A program made the translations under genes and the position numbers. 64,000 bases of DNA from Parasponia andersonii (taxonomy: Eukaryota > Streptophyta > Magnoliopsida > Rosales > Cannabaceae), in assembly GCA_002914805.1 (NCBI GenBank), contig JXTB01000510.1, positions 119,216-183,215 of the forward strand. Direction: 5' to 3'. The notes beneath the pieces are model-generated. The model made no database searches and had not been told where the DNA came from. It saw only the letters and a program-made list of their open reading frames with translations. Position 1 is the stretch's first letter; each line of letters opens with the position of its first letter. Positions 63,756-64,000 of the stretch are shown here, piece by piece.

Positions 63756-64000
63756 ATGTCTAGTAGTGAAGAACTTTTTAGGGAAGGAAATGCCTTTTCC
63801 GGGGAATCCGACTCAAGTGTTAGTACCATTAACCTTGAGGATTACCCCGCGTCTGAACCCGAGATAGAAATAACCGGGGTAAGACAGAGTAGTCCCCGAA
63901 TAGGCGATCTTCCCCAAGATCAGTGGCCTAAACATGTTAGGGATGCTCCGGCATTTTCTTCCGGCTACCCATATGTAGAGGGAAACTGGTCTTGTGTAAA
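63756..64000 (+). CDS. Unrecognised ORF start, probably retroelement-encoded (truncated by window end)
   Basis: 81 codons open from ATG at 63756 to the last base. The N-terminus is Ser/Glu/Asp-rich (MSSSEELFREGNAFSGESDS, then LEDYPASEPEIEITG) followed by PQDQWPKHVRDAPAF and YVEGNWSCV. TTTCTTTTCAG directly precedes the ATG, so it may be the first base of an exon. Acidic, low-complexity starts like this are known from plant 'gypsy-type transposon' proteins, but I see no domain and do not assign one. Either a retroelement protein or a host gene is possible. Confidence 0.45.
   Translation, partial: MSSSEELFREGNAFSGESDSSVSTINLEDYPASEPEIEITGVRQSSPRIGDLPQDQWPKHVRDAPAFSSGYPYVEGNWSCV

Larger units (their letters stand above)
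62103..64000 (+). mobile_element. 5' part of an LTR-type retroelement (continues beyond window)
   Basis: Begins TGTTGATGAAGGTTTTATCA, followed by a TTTATAGTGGTTCAGCCCC phrase and GAGCCTACGTCCACTG, which I recognise as frequent in plant LTRs. TATATA boxes lie near 62433 and 63232. It includes a 25-bp-period array (62721-62850), a 22-bp-period array (63595-63688), probable leader splice sites (GTTAGT at 63398, TTCAG at 63496) and an open reading frame to the window end. The 3' half is outside, so LTR status and boundaries are unproven. Confidence 0.5.

Overview
The window is nuclear DNA of a flowering plant, most likely a woody or herbaceous eudicot (rosid-like). Base composition is AT-rich, genes have short exons with GT..AG introns, and all six recognisable genes are typical angiosperm families. 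About half of the window is transposable-element debris. There are two runs of N (2648-3389 and 36234-36935) and a single N at 39340. I cannot name the species from sequence alone.

Layout. 1-12178: a dead Ty3/gypsy element of the Tat type (RT, RNase H, a second 'archaeal-type' RNase H, integrase), with a 1.75 kb block present on both sides of the first N gap. It is followed by a long LTR/3' region with a series of hairpin repeats, and a copia-like LTR lies inside that region. 12179-12769: non-autonomous hAT-like element. About 14.2-18.2 kb: decayed L1-type LINE. 18452-18874 and 18991-19573: two MITEs. 22164-24079 (-): WRKY group IId transcription factor with three exons. 31261-33929 (-): SRP9, four exons. 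34123-37392: a hAT element with an 8-bp target-site duplication, inserted about 190 bp upstream of the SRP9 start codon. 41061-43273 (+): amino-acid/GABA-type transporter, seven exons. 44743-45327 (+): intronless PRA1-family protein. 47548-51792 (-): DRIP-type RING E3 ubiquitin ligase, seven exons. 55532-58514 (-): MRS2-type magnesium transporter, eleven exons including two of 30 nt. 62103 to the end: the 5' part of another LTR-type element with two exact-period tandem arrays and an open reading frame running off the window.

The six host genes do not form a pathway. They cover defence/Ca2+ signalling transcription (WRKY IId), co-translational targeting (SRP9), transport (GAT-like, MRS2), vesicle traffic (PRA1) and DREB2A turnover/drought signalling (DRIP). 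Exon boundaries were assigned by reading splice sites and keeping the reading frame; each gene closes to a whole number of codons (352, 103, 447, 194, 431 and 385 residues).

The observations I would follow first are: (a) the block flanking the N gap at 2.6-3.4 kb, which behaves like two overlapping contig ends that were never merged; (b) the hAT insertion in the SRP9 promoter/leader; (c) seven stem-loops at 8.25-9.01 kb whose arms appear to co-vary; (d) the 25-bp and 22-bp exact-period arrays in the terminal element; (e) a pair of sister MITEs that both sit in (AT)n microsatellites. I found no convincing new multi-gene system.
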